Source: Monocercomonoides exilis (lineage: Eukaryota > Preaxostyla > Oxymonadida > Polymastigidae). Taken from it: a DNA stretch of 64,000 nt. A program made the translations under genes and the position numbers. The notes under the pieces were generated by a model that was given only the letters and a program-made list of their open reading frames with translations, was not told where the DNA came from and did no database searches. Below, one piece after another: positions 12,901 to 22,485 of the stretch (within the stretch, counting starts at the first letter, position 1; each line of letters opens with the position of its first letter). The stretch spans positions 1,752,001 to 1,816,000 of the forward strand of contig LSRY02000007.1 in the NCBI GenBank assembly GCA_001643675.2, written 5' to 3'.

Positions 12901-14026
12901 GAAAGAAGAAGAAGAAGAAAAAGAAAGAGCCAAAATGAAAGAAGCAACAAACGTTGTAGTGATAAAAGAAGAAGGGGACAAAGTTATTCAGCCAAAGATG
13001 GAAGACTCGTCACTTCTGCTGCCAACAGCAACATTTCAGTCATCTGATCATCTTCCTCAGCCACCTTCTGTTATGCCTCAATCATCACTTCCACAAAGAA
13101 GAATACAACAAATAGAATTAAAACCAGAACCAGAACCAGAATCATCCAACTCCTCTGCTTCTTCCTCCTCCGCTCTCTCTTCAATTCTTCATTCAACTGA
13201 AGCAAACATGGCTAATAGCTCTTATTTGCATCTGTCTCCAAGCAATTCTTCCTCTTCGGCCTCTCTTTTTGACTCAGATGTGCCAGATGCTGTGCTTCCT
13301 CTGAATCAGCTGCCGTTTTTGACTCATTCAACAACAACATCATCATCAACAACATCATCATCATTGTTATCATCATCATCGTCATTTTCATCGTCATTTT
13401 CATTGCCATTGGCACAACCACAGACTCAATTGCAGTCATCTTTAGCTCCATTGCCTTTGCTGGGAAGCTATCCGCCTGCTTCTTCTTTGACATCTTCTTC
13501 TGCTTCTTCTTCTGTATTTCCATCTTCATTTCCTTCCATTTCATCATCATCATCTTCTTCTTCTTCATCCTCTCCCTTTTCTTCTTCTCCATTTTCATCT
13601 TCCTCTTCCTCTTCCTCTTCATTCAGTTTAATTCCCGATCAAATCTCCGACAATTCAATTAGCAGCTCTTTTGTGCCTGTTGTTCATCGTGTTGTTGACA
13701 ACACCCCCAAAAAGGAACCAGACGATGCTCTTTTGACTGAAAACACAGCAACACAGCAGCCATTGGGAATAGCAGATTCTCAAATAACACAACCAGAAAT
13801 GCAATTTATGGCTAAGTTCATGCAAAATGTTAAAGTCAATACAAAAACGAAAGCCAAAGCGAAAGCAAAGTCTAAAGCGAAGTCAACAGTTTATGGGCGT
13901 ATCAGTCTTGCTATCAGGAAGCAAGAAATAGCAGCGCAAAAGAGAGAGAAAATTAATTGGAAGCTGCTTGATCCCGTTGATATTAGCGGGCAAGTTATTC
14001 CGACGGATCATAGAGGAATGATGTAA
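9911..14026 (+). CDS. UVSSA-like transcription-coupled repair scaffold, low-complexity expanded
   Basis: A 1,371-codon uninterrupted frame. Residues about 30-150 align by eye with the N-terminal VHS-like domain of UV-stimulated scaffold protein A: 'RLFAVRALNYLM', then 'LSSGKNPFFPLPQP', 'EFSQYLGSWSELYGASYPLF' and 'HSLRFM'. In other eukaryotes UVSSA links stalled RNA polymerase II, CSA/CSB and TFIIH. The rest is dominated by Ser runs, Lys/Glu coils, an RG-repeat block (about residue 720) and Asp/Glu runs. The extreme C-terminus ends in 'GQVIPTDHRGMM', which resembles the 'G-IIPRD-G' end of the UVSSA zinc-binding domain, but the expected cysteines are not visible. It is about twice the usual UVSSA length. 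Assignment rests on the N-terminal domain; middle and C-terminal functions are uncertain. Confidence 0.72.
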   Translation: MSAIEGIVQQIFKQCKHELTDTEYERLFLIANSSEDDSTTLFYVILTYLWGENSSSRLFAVRALNYLMKINSTILYLSSSNLPSIIDLSSGKNPFFPLPQPIELAEQLQKEFSQYLGSWSELYGASYPLFSHSLRFMALQGVQIIPPKKQAALRKRKDLIENSQKVLELYNLFELLENIVPQMNLHLQNARSILEQLAPSSVDQWIGNLEEKLGGINSESSTTLDSGTIRPFGFDIVFQESDFEDHRNPKENKKILGNLQVNDQTQEQFKELLVHLSRLQSVCRTNADLHQETQRRHLPRRPGTSPAKSTGQAARMPYPPRRPSSSSSSSSASASSSPISASASFHYSPSPSPSRSPSSSTPEKTPSQLLSSLFSFGASLLPSDLIEKSFSRVEICMFSHIYERTNIKRGIKGCRRWKALNLDSFLFEKLFERISKKLKEKYKDELSQSTDKENQPFFEEKKDNFPSPDGKAADGAQESSVSSSDTKNELSLKTITRLFEKMALEMYEECLGITNGARIVANQVKILHLEEELMKMNENEKKDVKNEKQKKNEAKNEVKDILNAESEPKMADVKIKDEIEDISAFSFSTPKQLSSSSSSSLSPTTNNQLSTSPSSSSSSPSFSSSPSPSSSFPPKHSPNPPQSVFGSLLSAQRASGTSTEARAEQLRKKDPTKNAEYSVFDIAKGNAPLDVMNATVYSATAATSSGLSASELNLGEILGGGRGRGRGRGRGTEIGTDKDRGRGSGSGREMRNGQTPLSTPVRPGSKNSSSLSPSSSKPSIQAKPPVPQELVELHRKIAPVLSFFESDFDPIVAKEDPKKVKAMSNMGIQRLHRFYGSLAEVDYEEEREGEGEGGEGGGKKKKKWKGAIDDDDDDDDEEEEEEEEENAEGDDEGERWRETERKKERENKKREGIGRERNLELMNERIKEGEGREEGEGEEERKSYKSGEKRMKLSNGKVVDPMHVRYVVLKEGEKEAQKIVEAKEKEIKEKMERERKQKEEEEEKERAKMKEATNVVVIKEEGDKVIQPKMEDSSLLLPTATFQSSDHLPQPPSVMPQSSLPQRRIQQIELKPEPEPESSNSSASSSSALSSILHSTEANMANSSYLHLSPSNSSSSASLFDSDVPDAVLPLNQLPFLTHSTTTSSSTTSSSLLSSSSSFSSSFSLPLAQPQTQLQSSLAPLPLLGSYPPASSLTSSSASSSVFPSSFPSISSSSSSSSSSSPFSSSPFSSSSSSSSSFSLIPDQISDNSISSSFVPVVHRVVDNTPKKEPDDALLTENTATQQPLGIADSQITQPEMQFMAKFMQNVKVNTKTKAKAKAKSKAKSTVYGRISLAIRKQEIAAQKREKINWKLLDPVDISGQVIPTDHRGMM

Positions 14027-14799
14027 AGATTAAGATTGGATGGAGGCAGCGGAGGAGGAGAGGGAAGGAGGCGAGGAGTTAAAAAGAATTTGAACACAAA
14101 AAATTAAAAATTCATCCAAAAAAAAAGGAAAAAAAAAGGAAAAAATTGTTGATTGCAGTCCATTTTTAAGTTTTAGCTTTTTAAGTTTTCGTTTTCAATT
14201 TTTCATAAAAATGAATTTTAAGTTGAAAAGATAAAATTACAAACATGAAAATTCAAATTCCTTCAAAATAGTTTTAATTGAAATTTCTCTAACACATTTG
14301 TATTTTTCGAGAAAGTTGTTTGCCTTGAGGTTGTCCAAAAAAAGAAAAAGAAAAAAGAACCTGGAAATTAATTCAAAAAAAAATTTTTTTGTGAGATTTC
14401 GAAATTTTCAAAACATTTTACCCATTTTGAAGGGAAAATGATTTCGCTTTTAATCACATGTCATGAAAAGTCATTCAGTTTTTAAAGTGCATTATGCATT
14501 AATTGACAAATACGCTAGAATACATTCCTCATAATGTTTGTGAGATTTTTCAGTCGAAAATTTTACAAGATTTTTTGCAAAACGAAGTTCATTAATAATT
14601 TGATTCAAGAAAATTGTAAAAACGAACACTTCTTATATACCTTATCAATCAATTTATGTAAATTTTAATCTTAAATGTCTCAGAAAGTTTTAGATTATCA
14701 ATTTTTATATTTACGATCAAATACAAAAGAAAGTTAGCACCATTATCTTTCCCTGCATAATGGAAGTGTCAAAAAGATTTAGTTAGCGAAATGATGGCT
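14027..14799. other. Intergenic between convergent genes
   Basis: About 770 bp of AT-rich sequence between the 3' ends of the UVSSA-like gene and RPL35. No gene or repeat is supported. Confidence 0.6.
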
Positions 14800-15441
14800 T
14801 TACTTTGCGCGAACAGCGAATTTAGCCTTGATCACAAGCTTGTTTTGTTGGCGTCTTGTTCTCTTTGTCAGTTGCTTAGCGGTCAATTGACGTCTAATGG
14901 CACGTGTCTGGAAAAAAGAAAGAACATTAATTTATAAAGCAAAAATCGAACGAATACGTTTGATTAGCAAACCTTCTTTGGGCGAAGATCATAAGGAATC
15001 AACTTCTTGTCTGAAATGAAAATAAAAAAATATTAAAGAAACAAATTACTCGCTAATCTGTAAAACACCAAAAAAATACCTTTCCAGAATTTGACCAATG
15101 AAGCTTTTTGCTTCTGGTTCATCACGGTCAAGATGCGGGCGATTGACTTTTTCACAACGCGACTAACAAAATTAAGTTGAATTAAAATTATGTTTGAGAG
15201 ATTTTTATCACATAAATTTTAAAAAACATACATCTTCGACAAATTTTGTGGTGAAGAAGATGCAACTTTGGAAATGCGAAGTGTCAGAAGTTCCTTTTTC
15301 AAATCTTTCAGCTGAGTGAGAAGATCTTTCTTTGTAAGTTTTCTTAAAGCAGCTGCGTTTGTTGGTGCTATATATGGAATGTTTTAAGTGCAAACAAGTT
15401 AAAAAGTACCATTAGATCATTCAATAAAACAACAAACCCAT
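14800..15441 (-). CDS. RPL35: 60S ribosomal protein L35 (uL29), five exons
   Basis: Spliced by eye on the minus strand: exon 1 15441-15438 (only ATGG), exon 2 15367-15232, exon 3 15162-15080, exon 4 15010-14973, exon 5 14907-14800. The introns are 70, 69, 69 and 65 bp, all GT..AG. The product is 122 residues beginning MAPTNAAALRKL, close to the usual 123. It contains the uL29 blocks 'LLTQLKDLKKEL', 'LSKIRVVKKSIARILTVMNQ' and 'YDLRPKKTRAIRRQL', then a basic C-terminus ending FAVRAK. It sits at the exit-tunnel side of the large subunit in known ribosomes. The four-base first exon means simple open-frame scans miss the gene. It is divergent from POP5, with 228 bp between the start codons. Confidence 0.95.
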
Positions 15442-15669
15442 CGACTTTCGACTAGAATGTGCTCAAAAGGGAATTATTATGATCATTCATGATCGATAAA
15501 TTTTTTATTCGATAATTATGGAAACAAAAAAATCTCAAATAGGACAAATGAGAATTAATTTTTTACACAAAATTTGATTCCATAAATTTTTTAATGAATG
15601 TTTTTGTAATATTAAGAAATAGATACCATAGTTTTTTACAAAAAATTCAGAAATATTTTTTTTCATTTC
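15442..15669. promoter_or_regulatory. Shared intergenic promoter region, RPL35 / POP5
   Basis: The 228 bp between two divergent start codons must hold both promoters. It is AT-rich with poly(T) next to the POP5 start. I see no recognisable core motif, so only the position is claimed. Confidence 0.4.
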
Positions 15670-16094
15670 ATGGTTAGAATTAAGCGACGATATTTTTTGG
15701 TGAAAATACAATGGGAACAAAAGCCACAACGTGTAGATACAAAAGGAATAACAAACAGGATCCAAGAAGAAATTATCCGCCATTTTGGTGATTTAGGAAG
15801 TGGCTTTTCTTTGGGGCAAATATTCAGTTTGCAAAATTATTTTGCGTATTGTTTTTTAATTTGGGATGTTTTTATTTAGCTATTCGCTACTTAGATGCAT
15901 CGAATATGTTTTTTATTCGAGTTGAACATGCAAATAAGAAGATAACAGAACAAGCACTATCGCTTGTCCATTCACTGTTCAAAACTCCTTGCACTCTCAA
16001 TCCACTTATATGTAGTGGAACTGTTCGGAAATGTGAAGAAATGATTTTTAAGTCGGTAAGTGGAAATGATCAAAAGAAAAAGAACAAAAAATAA
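15670..16094 (+). CDS. POP5: RNase P/MRP protein subunit Pop5
   Basis: Exon 1 15670-15826 and exon 2 15880-16094 are joined across a 53-bp GT..AG intron (phase 1), giving 123 residues. The N-terminus MVRIKRRYFLVKI matches the 'MVRxKxRY' start of Pop5. 'EIIRHFGDLGSGFSLG' corresponds to the conserved 'FGxxGLG' loop, and the second exon gives 'TIRYLDASNMFFIRV' and 'LICSGTVRKCEEMIFK', matching the 'LxxSGTIRxC' C-terminal block. Without splicing, the frame runs into a different C-terminus that lacks these blocks. Pop5 is a core protein of the tRNA-processing RNase P and of RNase MRP. The short lysine-rich tail is ordinary. The gene is tail to tail with BRAP, 161 bp apart. Confidence 0.92.
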
Positions 16095-16255
16095 TTTACT
16101 CAAGCAAAAACTTCTGAAACGCATAAGTTTTAAAAAGCTATAACGTATAATACACCTTCTAAAAAGGAAAAACAACGAAGAGCAATCAATCGAAAAGGTA
16201 TCTTTTCGTTGTAATTTTTTTAAAAATTGATGAACTAATATTTTATTTTATAAGA

Positions 16256-19200
16256 TCATCTCTTAGATTTTTTCTTTTTGGAATGTGAAGAGGATGATGG
16301 AACAGAAATTGTGGCTGATTTGTCGATTAAAAATAAATTACAAAAAGGAAGTAGATGAATATTATACCGAATTTTTGAATAGAATTTCTCTAAATAACAA
16401 AAAATGAGCATACCATCAGTTCCTTCCATCATTTTTGACTGCAATTCGAGATTGGATACCAAATCTTGAACTTGTGCCTGAACAAGAAAATGAAACATTT
16501 GTTTTCCCCCACCACAACACAAGAATACAACAAAATGATATTGAAAAGCAATAATATTTACATTTAAATTGCAGAAGATAAAAATTTTGAAAATAAAACA
16601 AAATAAAATAAAATGAGTGAAAAAATTTTCACAAAAAATACAACTTACAGTGCAAATAGCACCTTGAAATTCCTCCACACATACTTGTAAGTCATCCACT
16701 TCTCTTTGATGTTCTCTGTTTATTATGGCTATCTGAGCTGTCAAACTTGTAATGTGAGCTTTCTGTTGCTCAATCATCTTTTGCTGCGTGTGAGTTATCT
16801 GAGTAACAATTCAATTAGAAGAGTAAAAAATTCATAAAGAAGAGAAAAATTGAACATAATTTAAAAAAAAAATCATTTTTTTTAAGAAACAAAATTGAAA
16901 TTAAAAGTTATTGCTAATTCATTATTTCATACTGCTTCCAAGGTTTTTCTCTCTTCTGTATGTTTATCTTTTATTTGCAACAAATCACTGATTCTCGATT
17001 CCAATTTCTTCTTTTCTTTTGCACTTACCTCGAGTTCAATGCTGAGGCGATGAATGTCTTCATCCCGACGGCTCAGTTCTCTCTTCAGAGCCATCTGAAA
17101 TGGTTGATTTAGAGAATTGAAAATAGAAAGAGAGAAAGAAAAAAAGTTGATTTAAAGTCATCCAATTGATCACCAAATAGAAATATTAATTGAAAAAAAA
17201 TAGTAAAGAAAAGAAAAGAAGGAAATTTCGTGATATTTACCATTTCCAATTCATTACACATACAATTTGAGCATCTTGCTTCTTTTTAGCCACTGCTGCT
17301 GCATTCTGTTCTCTGCTCGCCATCTGCTGCACTTCCCTTGTCATTGCATCGCTTCTTGCCAGTTTTTCTTCATAAAACCGCAGCTGCTCATCCAGCTGAT
17401 TCAGCAGCAGCCTGCCGTATTCCTTCACAATCTCCTGGATCTTCTCTTCAAACATCTCCTCAGCACCGCACACACACCCAAATGACTCTCCCACATCGTG
17501 CAACGAGGCCCAATCATCTTCACTGCCACTGTCGTGCTCGCCTTCTTCTTCTTCTCTTCCGGCTCCTGTTCCTCCTCCTCCTCCCCCTCCTCCTCTTTTG
17601 CTTCCATCCTCTCCGCTTGACGATCCATGCTGTATCCTTCGGCGCATCGGCCTCCGCACGCTTATTCGCTTCTCGGTGCTTCGGTCAATCTCCACAAGTT
17701 TACCATCACTCTGGTTTTGCACAAGACGATGAACGTATCTGTAAGTAGTCAAGCATCATAAAAATGAAAAAAGAAAAAAAGAAAATAATATCAAATAAGT
17801 ATTTTTTGAGAGCATTGAGATCATTTTCATTCATCAGTCAAGAAATACGAATAATTAAAAAAAAAGAAGTTAAAAATATTATCACTTGAAAATTCTCTTT
17901 TCCGCAAACCCTTCTTGTGTGTAGTCCCACACTCTCTGAGTCTCCAGTTCTAACGCATAGTTGTGCTGTGTCTCCTCAAAATGGCGTGCGGCGTGTCCTC
18001 TGTGGTATCTCCCGCACCCGATGTGCCCGCAGATCAGGCAGATCCACAGCGCCTCATGTGTTCCACAGACGGCGCATTCAGACTCAGGCGGCTGGGGACC
18101 CAGCGAATATCTGCAGACAGGGCAAGAACCCTGACTCCATTGAGAGAAGCATTGCATGTGGAAGGAGTGGTTACACATAATAGTAAGAATCCCGCATTCT
18201 CTGGCATCAAGGCGCTCCAAACAGACTGGACATGTTGGCATTTCTATTAGCGAGGGAGAAGGTGAAGGTGAAGGCTTTGCTGAATTGGGTGGAGAAGGTG
18301 ATGGATGGACAGCTGGAGAAAGAGGTCGTCCTGATTGGCAAGAAGGAGAAGCAGATGAAATGGATGATGTGGTCAATGGAGAAGTAAATGAAGAAGAAGA
18401 AGATGATGATGAATAAGAAAGTGAGTGAAGTGAAGATCCAAACAAAGGATGAGGAGAACGAAAACGATTATATTCCATGTTGAAATCCACAACCTCTAGA
18501 CTTGCAACAAAAACAATATGACAGTAAAAAGCCTATTAAAGCAGTTCCCAGTAAAAATATATAACATTAAAATTAAACGTTGATTAAAAGTGAAACCTCG
18601 AGTGCACTAAAAGGCCTTCCATTGTATTCTAAATACAAAGATTCTGCTGATTCACTACTATCCATCTTTATAATAGCCAAGTATTTGTCTCTATTTTTCG
18701 ATTGTCTGATACAGTGCATTTTTAATAATCACACACAAAACTAAACATTATGAACCAATAACAATACCTAAATGTTCTCAGAAGTTCGATGTTGTCTTGA
18801 TATGGCTCGAGAAAATGACATAAGGTAATAATCTGAATATGCGCTGGAATCGCAAGAATGCATAAAAGTCTTCCTTCTGTTGAATTACTCCTTACAGTTG
18901 CTCGTAGAGTTGAAAGATCAGAGAAAGTTCGTTGCTCACGAAAAAAACGAATTCTTCCCGGTATTATTGATGGCTGGCGAACGCCTATATTTCGATTATT
19001 TAATGCACAAAATCAAGAGAAGTTATACCATGAACTTGACCTTCAAATATAAAATGATAAAACCTGATTCAATAACTTTTGTTACAAGTCCGCTTTCGTC
19101 GGACTCATCGTCTTCCTCTTGAGAAGGGGATAATTTTTGTTTTTCAATTGGTGAAGAAGCTTTTGTCAAATTCCAAATTCATAAATTAAAAGAAAAGGAG

Positions 19201-19320
19201 CAAATAAAATATTTCTAAATGTTCTGAATTGACATTCAAACAAGGTGCAAATTGATTAGAAAATGTTAGTTGTTTAAAGATATTAGGGTCATTAGCTTCA
19301 AATGTAATGTGATAAGCCAT
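16256..19320 (-). CDS. BRAP: BRAP/IMP-type RING E3 ligase, many exons
   Basis: Minus-strand gene with at least nine exons; ends at TGA 16258-16256. Exons recognised: start MAYHITF at 19320; a BRAP2/RRM-like domain split as '...GRLLCILAIPAHIQ...LLRTF' (about 18985-18769), 'QSKNRDKYLAIIKMDS...SALE' (18705-18597) and 'AFYCHIVFVASLEVVDF', which opens the large exon 18532-17886. That exon encodes a RING (CPVCLERLD...CNHSFHMQC...CPVCR), a UBP zinc finger (CAVCGTHEALWICLICGHIGCGRY...HFEETQHNYAL) and VWDY. The next exon (from 17738) starts YVHRLV, which is diagnostic of BRAP. Then come Gly/Glu-rich and coiled-coil exons and a basic KKKKSKR tail. BRAP proteins bind ubiquitin and restrain Ras/MAPK scaffolds in animals; the role here is unknown. 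The Ser-rich insert before the RING is lineage-specific. The exon joins between about 19240 and 18985 are uncertain. Confidence 0.88.
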
Positions 19321-19557
19321 TTTCAGCAAAATAAAAAATTAAATTAAAAAAGAAATTTATGTAGGTAATATTGATCATGATTATGTTTGGAAAGGATGGA
19401 AAATTAACCAATATAAAAAGTTTTCATTTCAGCTTGTTTTATACGTTCTTTTCGAATGCATAATGGTACAAAAATGCTTCTTAAAAATAATTTCACAATT
19501 GATAATAGAGACTAAATATTTTGCTTTATGAATTTTGTTCCATTCTGTTCAAACAAA

Positions 19558-19585
19558 TGGGTGATTCTTTTTGAAAAGTCACAAA
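19558..19585. repeat. MITE copy 1, left piece (split by hAT-1)
   Basis: The first 28 bp of the 242-bp MITE (TGGGTGATTCTTTTTGAAAA then GTCACAAA). The sequence stops exactly where hAT-1 begins and resumes after hAT-1 at 25941. The last eight bases are one copy of the hAT-1 target duplication. Confidence 0.93.
19578..19585. repeat. hAT-1 target site duplication, left
   Basis: GTCACAAA, identical to 25941-25948. In unbroken MITE copies this octamer occurs once at the same position. Confidence 0.95.
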
Positions 19586-20458
19586 TAGGCCTTTGCGACA
19601 ACTCATTTTTTTAATTATTGTGTCGGTCGAATAAGTCTTTCGTTGTCGAATTGCTAAATTTCTCGATTATTATCCAAAAAGTGTGTAATCATCGTTTTTA
19701 TTGCAAACTTTCTCAATTTATTGAATTCCTAACAACTAATTGGTGTTAATTTTTAATTCAAATAAAAAAAGAATAAAAAATAATCGAAAAAATCTATAAT
19801 GCATTTGATCGAAAGACATTCGTTGGAGATCCGATTTGTTAGCTTTGCTTTGATGCACCAAATTAGAAAATTAGTTCAATTTCCTTGTAAGAAAAGTTTG
19901 ATGCAAAATTTTGCACTCTTAACTTTGAATGTTTTCTTTTTTATTGTTAATTAATCTATGAAACGATATTGTTTGTTCATGTGCATTTATTTCATAATCT
20001 CTTGTTTCACAATTTTGATGTTATTGCTTGATATGCAATATCTGCATATAAGACATACATAAGAAAGCAATCAATAAAGAGATCCAAAAATATTTGTTTT
20101 TTAAAAAACACATTGTTCAGAACAAGTTTGAGGCAATTTTTCTTTTATCCAAGATAATTTTTATTAGATGATGATATTTTATTGTTCTTATTCTTTTTTT
20201 TCAACAAACAGAATTAGATAATATATAAAATCGTTAATTTCAACAATTGAATTGGTTATTAAAACAGCAGTCAATTGGAACCTTGCAATCGAACTTTTGA
20301 CATTCAGAAGTTCAAATTGAAGATTACTTGTCAAATATTTGTTTTTTTAGATCGTTTTTTATTTTGTTTGTTCATTTTTGATGCTTCTTGTAACAAAGAA
20401 AAACAATATTCATAAAAATTTAATGATTTAATAAGCCCTTTGTCCGATAAGTTGCTTC

Positions 20459-20565
20459 TTCTTCTTCTTCTTCTTCTTCTTTTTCTTCTTCTTCTTTTTC
20501 TTTCATTATTTCTTTTTCTTTTTTCTTTTTTTTTTTTTTTTTTTTCTTTTCTTTTCTTTTCTTTT
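20459..20565 (+). repeat. CTT/T-rich simple repeat inside hAT-1
   Basis: Repeated CTT units followed by a T run and TTTTC units. It has no coding meaning; the lysine- or leucine-rich open frames across it are repeat artefacts. Confidence 0.85.
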
Positions 20566-20685
20566 TGCAAAAATCACACACTTGAAACAAATGTTGGAGT
20601 TGTGAAATATAAAAATGGTAATTAACATTGATTGTATCTTTTATAAAAATGTTTTGAACTGGTTTAAAAATCTGATAGAGGAATT

Positions 20686-21899
20686 CAGAAGAACTTGAGG
20701 AGATTGTGAATGACACAGTCAAAAAGGATCCGAAGCTAATTGAGATGGTTACGATGGAAATGTCGCCAGAGGCGCAGTGTAGGAGAGCAGAGAAGGAGGC
20801 AGAGAAGAAGAATGAAGAAAACATGAAGAAAAGAATAAATGGAAAAGAGATGGTTCATTCAGAGTCTGAAGAGTATTTGCTGGCTGAAAGCGGATCAACT
20901 GAATATATATTAGGTAAGGACTCAGACAAAATCCCTCAATGGATGCTGGAGAAGGTTGATGAGAAAGAAGAAGAAGAGATTAGAAAGAGAACTCCATCAC
21001 CATCCATTTCTTCAACATGTTCAACTGATTCAGATTCAACATTTGTTCGAGGGGAGGATCTGTGCCCAACCACCTCATCCATGTCGAATCTGGTGGATGC
21101 AATGGCCTGTTCATCGCCTCATGAGAAATTGATTGTGGATCTGAGGGATTCGCTGTTCATGCTGCTTCATGGGAGGAACGAGAAGAAGGAGATGGCGATA
21201 AGCACTCTGCAGGAGAGGGAACAGACAGCTGCACAGGTGTTGTTCTGGGTTGCAAATGGAGCTCTCCACTCGTTTGATGAAATGGAAAATCCTCTTCAGT
21301 CATTGTCCAGTCTGAGTCCTCACATTGTGTTGTTCTCAGAGCACATGATCATCTGTATTGTGATGCATTCGGACTTATTGTCAGATGATGACTCTGATCC
21401 ATCATCCATTTCTTCATCAACTGTTGTTACATCAGCCAGTGTTGATGATAACAGCGACTCTTTGCCATCATCAGCCTTTGAGGACGAGGATGACAATTTC
21501 AAAAAAGAGTGTCTGAGGTGGAAGGCGCCTGAGCTGCTGATGAACAAGAAGAGGGAAGCAACGAAGGAATCTGTTGTCTTTTCGATTGGGATGATGCTGT
21601 GGGAATGCTTGACTCTTTAAATCCCGTTTGGGGAGTATGAGGCAGAGGTGGCAGGGCAGAAGATTGTGAATGGAGAGAGCCCAAGTGTTGAAGCCGTTGG
21701 TGAGAGCAGATTGAAGGGTTGTGTGATGTCAAGTTTTGCGACTTGCCCGACAGCGAGGCCAACACTCATCAATGCCAATAGAGTGTTTATTCAGCGTTTC
21801 CCAGCAGGCGCTGTGATGCTCACAGTTTCAGATGCAATTTGTGAAAGTGATGGAAGAAGAATGAAAGAGAAAGAAGTCAATTTTGAAAGAGGAGTGTAA
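20686..21899 (+). pseudogene. Captured 3' fragment of the receptor-like surface protein gene
   Basis: Bases 20686-21646 match the complement of 47990-47030 over 961 bp; I found one difference, C to T at 21618, which turns a CAA codon into TAA. The copied part encodes the cytoplasmic tail just after the membrane span, including the degenerate kinase lobe ('LRWKAPELL', 'SIGMMLWECL'). From 21647 the frame continues after the stop ('EVAGQKIVNGESP...RPTLINANRVF') and remains collinear with the parent's last 80 codons, but diverges strongly, so it derives from a different paralogue. No signal peptide, ectodomain or membrane span is present. The left junction lies in a TTCAG sequence that could act as a splice acceptor. 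Confidence 0.92.
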
Positions 21900-22485
21900 A
21901 ACTATTCGAGATGAATATATTTCATATTTTAGGCAGCAAAGAGTTTTGAACGGAGGAAATGAAAAAATTGAGAAGTTGAAACTTAAAAAAAGGAGGCAAA
22001 ATAAATGAAAAACGCATATTATCTTATTAGAATCTTGTAAAGTGTAAACGAGAACTTTTTAGTGATGATTTTGTGATATTTCAGTTTTGAAATGCAATTT
22101 CAAATGAATTTATCTATCAATCAAAATTAAGATTGATTTATTCAGGATTGAAATGACATTTTAATCACAACTAACTTCTTATTTTTCAACGAATGGTTGT
22201 TGCCATCGATGAAAATCAAATTTAAAGTCACATAAAAAAGAGAATGAAGAAATAACTTGTTTAATTCGTTTTTTTCTTATTAACGATTTGAGGAAAATTG
22301 CAGCTTGTTTCCAAGAGTCAATATCTAAGAATATTTTATCGTTGTTTCAATTGACTTTCAGAATATTATCTTTTTGATAATTTAAGCTAAAATAATTATC
22401 AGTGTTTCAAAAACTGAAATATTAAAAAAAAACAAATTTATCAATTGTTTTGAATATATGTAATAAAATGAAATAATGAAAACTT
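21900..22485. other. hAT-1 spacer, no gene seen
   Basis: AT-rich sequence between the captured fragment and the 3' end of the transposase gene. Confidence 0.5.

Noticed and set aside
10724-13622. Long Leu-, Arg- or Met-rich open frames on both strands inside 9911-14026
   Set aside because: They are mirror readings of Ser/Glu/Lys codon repeats in the UVSSA-like gene and have no motifs.
15208-15393. 61-codon minus-strand frame starting MHLKHSIYS
   Set aside because: Wrong frame across RPL35 exon 2 and introns; the correct frame with the ATGG first exon gives the full ribosomal protein.
15849-16094. POP5 second part as a separate gene starting MFFNLGCF
   Set aside because: The start lies in the intron; joining 15826 to 15880 restores the conserved Pop5 sequence.
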